Shown here piece after piece: positions 54,001 through 57,000 of a stretch of 64,000 nt of DNA. This DNA comes from Macrostomum hystrix (lineage: Eukaryota; Platyhelminthes; Macrostomidae). Under the pieces are notes generated by a model, which saw only the letters and a list, made by a program, of their open reading frames with translations, did no database searches and was not told the DNA's origin. The first letter of the stretch is position 1. Each line of letters starts with the position of its first letter. The translations under genes and the position numbers were made by a program. The stretch is from the NCBI GenBank assembly GCA_950097015.1, contig CATNEN010000033.1:3973501-4037500 (forward strand), written 5' to 3'.

Positions 54001-57000
54001 ATCTATGGGGATTGGGATGGGATCTGTGGGGATTGGGGTGGGATCTATGGGGATTGGGATGGGATCTGTGGGGATTGGGGTGGGATCTGTGGGGATTGGG
54101 GTGGGATCTATGGCATTAGGCTGGGATTTGTGGGGATTGGGATGGGATCTATGTGGATTGGGGATGGGTATTGGGATGGGATCTTTGGTGTTGAGGTGGG
54201 ATCTGTTGTGCTAAGTTGTGATCTTGGGTGCTGGGCTAGGATCGAGATTAGTAGGGTGGGATCTCATTTTTGGGATGGGATCTTATTCGTGGCTTGGGAT
54301 CTGTGGTGTTTAGGAATGAAAATGGGATCTTTTGTGATCGGAAGCTTCAGTAATTTGGGTCCTCTGTGGGAGGTGATGTTGTTTGATTGGGTTAATCTCC
54401 AATTGGGCTAATCCGCATCCTCACCTGTCCGCATCCTCACCTGTCCGCATCCTCACCTGTCCGCATCCCGCCAGCTCCGCCGCCTAATCCAGGACATGCA
54501 GTCGCTGGCTGAGCAGCTGGTGTCCCTGTGCTGCGCCAAGCCCTCCACAGCCGTGATGTCGCTGGCCGCCTGCTGCCCGAACCTGTCCGCCTTTTTCGCC
54601 AGCGGCGGCCCCGCAGCGTCGCAGATCCTGCTGCCCACCCAGCGCTTCCTCTGCGCCACCCTGCCCAGCGGCCCCCTGCCGCCCGCCGACCAATCGGGCG
54701 CCGGCCTGGGCGGCGACGCCGGCTTCAATGCCTTCCCGGCGCGCCGTGTTTGCATCCAACGACTGGATGACCGCGTGATCGTGCTCAACTCGCTCGTGCT
54801 GCCAAAGAAAGTCACCTTCGTGGGCAGCGACGGCTGCGGCTACGTGTTCCTGTGCAAGCCGGAGGACGACCTGCGCAAGGACTGTCGGTGAGAATCTGGA
54901 ACTTGATGCTGGCTTGGTTCCCGAGCTGGGATGGATTGGTTAATTGGTTCCATTTCCAGGTTAATTGGTTCCATTCCCAGGTTAATTGGTTCCATTTCCA
55001 GGTTAATTGGTTCCATTCCCAGGTTAGTTGGTTCCATATCCGTGTTAATTGGTTCCATTCCCAGGTTAATTGGTTCCAGTCCCAGGTTAATTGATTCCAT
55101 TCCCAGGTTGATTGGTTCCATTTCCGTGTTAATTGGTTCCAGTGCCAGGTTAATTGGTTCCAATCACAGGTTAATTGATTCCATTCCCAGGTTAATTGGT
55201 TCCATTTCCAGGTTAATTGGTTCCATTCCCAGGTTAATTGGTTCCATTTCCAGGTTGATTGGTTCCATTTCCAGGTTAATTGGTTCCATATCCGTGTTAA
55301 TTGGTTCCAGAAGTACCGAACAGTCCCAGGTTAATTGGGACCCAGGTTAGTCCTAAACAGTCCCAGGTTAATTGGTTCGAGTCCCAGGTTAATTGGTTCC
55401 AGTCCCAGGTTAATTGGTTCCAGTCCCAGGTTAGTTGGTTCCATTCCCAGGTTAATTGGTTCCAGTCCCAGGTTAATTGGTTCCAGTCCCAGGTTAATTG
55501 GTTCCATTTCCAGGTTAATTGGTTCCATTCCCAGGTTAATTAGTTCCATTTCCAGGTTAATTGGTTCCATTCCCAGGTTAGTTGGTTCCATTCCCAGGTT
55601 AATTGGTTCCAGTCCCAGGTTAGTTGGTTCCATTCCCAGGTTAATTGGTTCCAGTCCCAGGTTAATTGGTTCCAGTCCCAGGTTAATTGGTTCCATTTCC
55701 AGGTTAATTGGTTCCATTCCCAGGTTAATTAGTTCCATTTCCAGGTTAGTTGGTTCCATTCCCAGGTTAATTGGTTCCAGTCCCAGGTTAGTTGGTTTCA
55801 CTTGTCAGTAGTTTCATCATTCATCAAACATCAAGGCCTCTCCTACGCCCTCAGCTTCGTGGAGCTGTGCAACTTCCTGAACCGCGCCCTGCTGAAGGAC
55901 CCGGAGTCGGCCAACAAGCAGCTGAGAATTCGCACCTACGCCGTGGTGCCCCTGTCCGAGCGCAGCGGCCTGATCGAGTGGGTACCCCACACCCAGGCCT
56001 ACCGCCGGCTTCTCGACAAGCTCTACGCCGAGAAGGGCGCCGTCCTGCCCACCGCCGAGATTCAGGCGGCCTACAAGAAGTTCCAGGATCCCACTGTCGA
56101 CATCCAGGTTCGGGCAGCCAGATTCGCTGAATTCCGCGACACCCACTTCAAGCCGGTGTTCTCTGAGTGGTTTCTGGCCGCCTTCCCTGACCCCGGCTCC
56201 TGGCTGCGGGCAAGGCTCACCTACGCCAGGTCTGCCGCTGTCATGAGCATCATCGGCTTCGTCATGGGCCTGGGCGACCGGCACTGCGAGAACCTCCTGC
56301 TGGATGCCACCAGCGGCCACCTGGTGCACTGCGACTTTAACTGCCTGTTCAACATGGTGCGTCTGGAAACCCCTTCTGATCTACTTCTCACCTTCTGATC
56401 CACTTCTCACATTCTGATCTACTTCTCACCTTCTGATCCACTTCTCACCTTCTGATCCACTTCTCACGTTCTGATCTACTTCTCACCTTCTGATCCACTT
56501 CTCACGTTCTGATCTACTTCTCACCTTCTGATCCACTTCTCACCTTCTGATCCACTTCTCACGTTCTGATCTACTTCTCACCTTCTGATCCACTTCTCAC
56601 CTTCTGATCCACTTCTCACCTGATCTACTTCTCACCTTCTGATCTACTTCTCACCTTCTGATCTACTTCTCACCTTCTGATCCACTTCTCACCTTCTGAT
56701 CTACTTCTGCTTCTCCCTCAGGGCCTGCTGTTCCCCGTGCCGGAGGTCGTGCCATTCCGGCTCACGCACAACATGATCGACGCCATGGGCGCCACCGGGG
56801 TCGAGGGCGTCTTCCGGCGGGCCTGCGAGGCCACCCTCGGCCTCATGCGCCGCGAGGCCCGGCCTCTGGTGGCCGTCCTGAGGCCTCTGGCCTTCGACCC
56901 CATCGTCGACTGGATGAAGCCGCGCCACCAGAACCTGGCCGGCGCCGAGCTGTCCTACCTGGATGGCCCGGCTGCTGCCGGAGCTGCCGGCGGATCTGCC